A stretch of 64,000 nucleotides of DNA, taken from assembly GCF_011799805.1 (NCBI RefSeq), contig NZ_WXUB01000001.1, forward strand, positions 1,674,001 through 1,738,000, given 5' to 3'. Numbering within the stretch: the first letter of the stretch is position 1; every line of letters begins with the position of its first letter. A program made the position numbers and the translations under genes. Positions 62,935-64,000 of this stretch are shown here, one piece after another. A model generated the notes under the pieces. That model saw nothing but the letters and a program-made list of their open reading frames with translations. It was not told the DNA's origin and did not search any database. The DNA comes from Maribellus sediminis (GTDB lineage: Bacteria > Bacteroidota > Bacteroidia > Bacteroidales > Prolixibacteraceae).

Positions 62935-64000
62935 CTATATTGGTGGTAATCTTAATTCTTTTAAAAACTCATTGTGTTTTTCAGTATTTACTTTAATTCT
63001 TTCCTCTATTGTTTTTAGTTTTTCATTTACCGCTTTCAAATCAATCTTTTCTTCCTCTTCTGCGGTGCTTACATATCTTGAAATATTCAAATTAAATCCA
63101 TTCTTTTCAATTTCTTCCATTGAAACCTTACGAGCATAGCGTTTTATTTTCTCAGGACGGTATTTATATGTCTCAACTATTTTTTTGATATGTTTTTCAT
63201 CAAGGGTGTTTTGTCTTTTATCTTTAACAAATTCTTCACTTGCATTGATAAAAAGTACATCGTCTTCCTTTTTGCATTTCTTTAAAACAAGTATACAAAC
63301 AGGAATACCTGTTGAATAGAATAAATTGGCTGGCAAACCGATTACCGTATCAATATTGTTATCTTTTAATAGTTTGGTACGAATTCTTTCTTCTGCACCT
63401 CCACGGAATAAAACACCATGTGGTAAAATAATAGCCATTGTCCCCTCACTGCTTAGAAAATGAAAACCATGTAACAAAAAAGCAAAATCGGCTGCCGATT
63501 TCGGAGCTAAACCGTAACTCTTAAAACGAAAATCCTCTGCTAATGTATCATTTGGCTCCCATCGTAAGCTAAAAGGTGGATTAGCTACAATAGCATCAAA
63601 TTCTAATTTCTTGGACGGATTCATTTCATTGAGTATATCCCATTGATTAAGTAACGTGTCACCATGAAAAATCTCAAATTCGGTATCTTTCATGCCATGC
63701 AACAGCATGTTCATTCGGGCAAGGTTGTAAGTGGTAATATTCTTTTCCTGACCGTAAATTTTTCCAATGCTGCCGTTATTCTCTTTGATTCGTTTACGTA
63801 CATTTAGTAATAGAGAACCCGAACCACAGGCAAAATCTAAAATTTTATTCAGTTTCTTTTTAGGCCCGGTTGGACTTGACGGGTTATGACTGTCTAAAGT
63901 TACTATTTCAGAAAGTATGGTGGAAACTTGTTGAGGGGTATAGAATTCACCTGCTTTTTTGCCTGAACCTGCTGCAAACTGACCAATCAAATATTCATAA
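62935..64000 (-). CDS. hsdM: Type I restriction-modification methyltransferase subunit HsdM, N-terminus outside window
   Basis: About 355 residues visible; the frame is open through the right edge, so the N-terminal helical HsdM_N domain lies outside and a TTG at 63990 is not the real start. Visible: YLIGQFAAGSGKKAGEFYTP, SAM motif ILDFACGSGSLLLNVRKRI, catalytic NPPF in IVANPPFSLRWEP, then SEGTMAIILPHGVLFRGG. C-terminal coiled-coil (NEKLKTIEERIKVNTEKHNE). Adenine-N6 methylation subunit of a type I system; hsdS and hsdR are not in the window. Confidence 0.95.
   Translation of the reverse strand, partial: YEYLIGQFAAGSGKKAGEFYTPQQVSTILSEIVTLDSHNPSSPTGPKKKLNKILDFACGSGSLLLNVRKRIKENNGSIGKIYGQEKNITTYNLARMNMLLHGMKDTEFEIFHGDTLLNQWDILNEMNPSKKLEFDAIVANPPFSLRWEPNDTLAEDFRFKSYGLAPKSAADFAFLLHGFHFLSSEGTMAIILPHGVLFRGGAEERIRTKLLKDNNIDTVIGLPANLFYSTGIPVCILVLKKCKKEDDVLFINASEEFVKDKRQNTLDEKHIKKIVETYKYRPEKIKRYARKVSMEEIEKNGFNLNISRYVSTAEEEEKIDLKAVNEKLKTIEERIKVNTEKHNEFLKELRLPPI

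Noticed and set aside
63988-63990. TTG as the start of hsdM
   Set aside because: The frame continues in family-like sequence (YEYLIGQF) to the window edge, so the gene is simply cut.
1-64000. CRISPR arrays, rRNA genes, insertion sequences with transposase
   Set aside because: I saw no spaced repeats of CRISPR type, no rRNA segments and no transposase-like frame.

Overview
The window comes from a member of the Bacteroidota, probably a free-living Marinilabiliales/Prolixibacteraceae-like organism (family-level placement is a guess). The evidence is a SusC/SusD pair, a one-piece hybrid two-component sensor-regulator (HTCS), many lipoprotein signals, TAnnTTTG-type -7 boxes in front of tRNAs, START-like and FISUMP proteins, and A/T-rich spacers.

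Layout. 1-9.5 kb (minus strand): a SusC/SusD outer-membrane uptake pair followed by a FISUMP lipoprotein and a subtilisin cut by the window edge, preceded by a coiled-coil/L-domain-like surface lipoprotein with its own terminator. 9.8-15.6 kb: a membrane AraC regulator diverging from a full-length HTCS. 15.6-19.1 kb: a regulated promoter with a broken small gene, then a MalT-like LuxR regulator. 19.4-26.2 kb: a small protein and a CoA operon (CaiB/BaiF CoA-transferase, MaoC hydratase, acyl-CoA ligase, two crotonases, a second MaoC, a MarC-family membrane protein). 26.4-27.1 kb: an orphan HTCS-type AraC output domain. 27.4-48.3 kb: an unbroken plus-strand cluster of 17 genes: three tandem exported amidohydrolases, a serine hydrolase, several porins/barrels, a D-aminoacylase-like enzyme, two POTRA-less surface-antigen barrels, a helical-repeat lipoprotein, a LolD/FtsX-type ABC pair with a His-rich permease loop, and two DUF3299 proteins. 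48.4-59.6 kb: mostly housekeeping or unrelated genes (thioesterase, AraC, START, LptF/G, glycosyltransferases, TrmH-like methylase, HU), with tRNA-Met. 59.8-64 kb: tRNA-Ser, tRNA-Trp, then a tyrosine recombinase, RadC-like protein and a type I restriction-modification locus cut by the right edge, which looks like an island inserted next to tRNA-Trp.

The most interesting result is regulatory. Three promoters (15.80, 26.40 and 27.08 kb) carry the same pair of direct half-sites (consensus AACRATARGTWAA) 21 bp apart, with a TTTG -7 box starting exactly 38 bases after the second half-site in all three. The HTCS at 11.3-15.6 kb and the orphan AraC protein at 26.5 kb have closely similar DNA-binding domains, so they are the natural readers. 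This ties HTCS, orphan regulator and the 21-kb hydrolase/porin cluster into one regulon. My working model (inference) is a locus for uptake and periplasmic cleavage of an amide-linked small molecule, whose acid part could enter the neighbouring CoA operon, with a dedicated metal-handling module for the metal-dependent amidohydrolases. The substrate is unknown.
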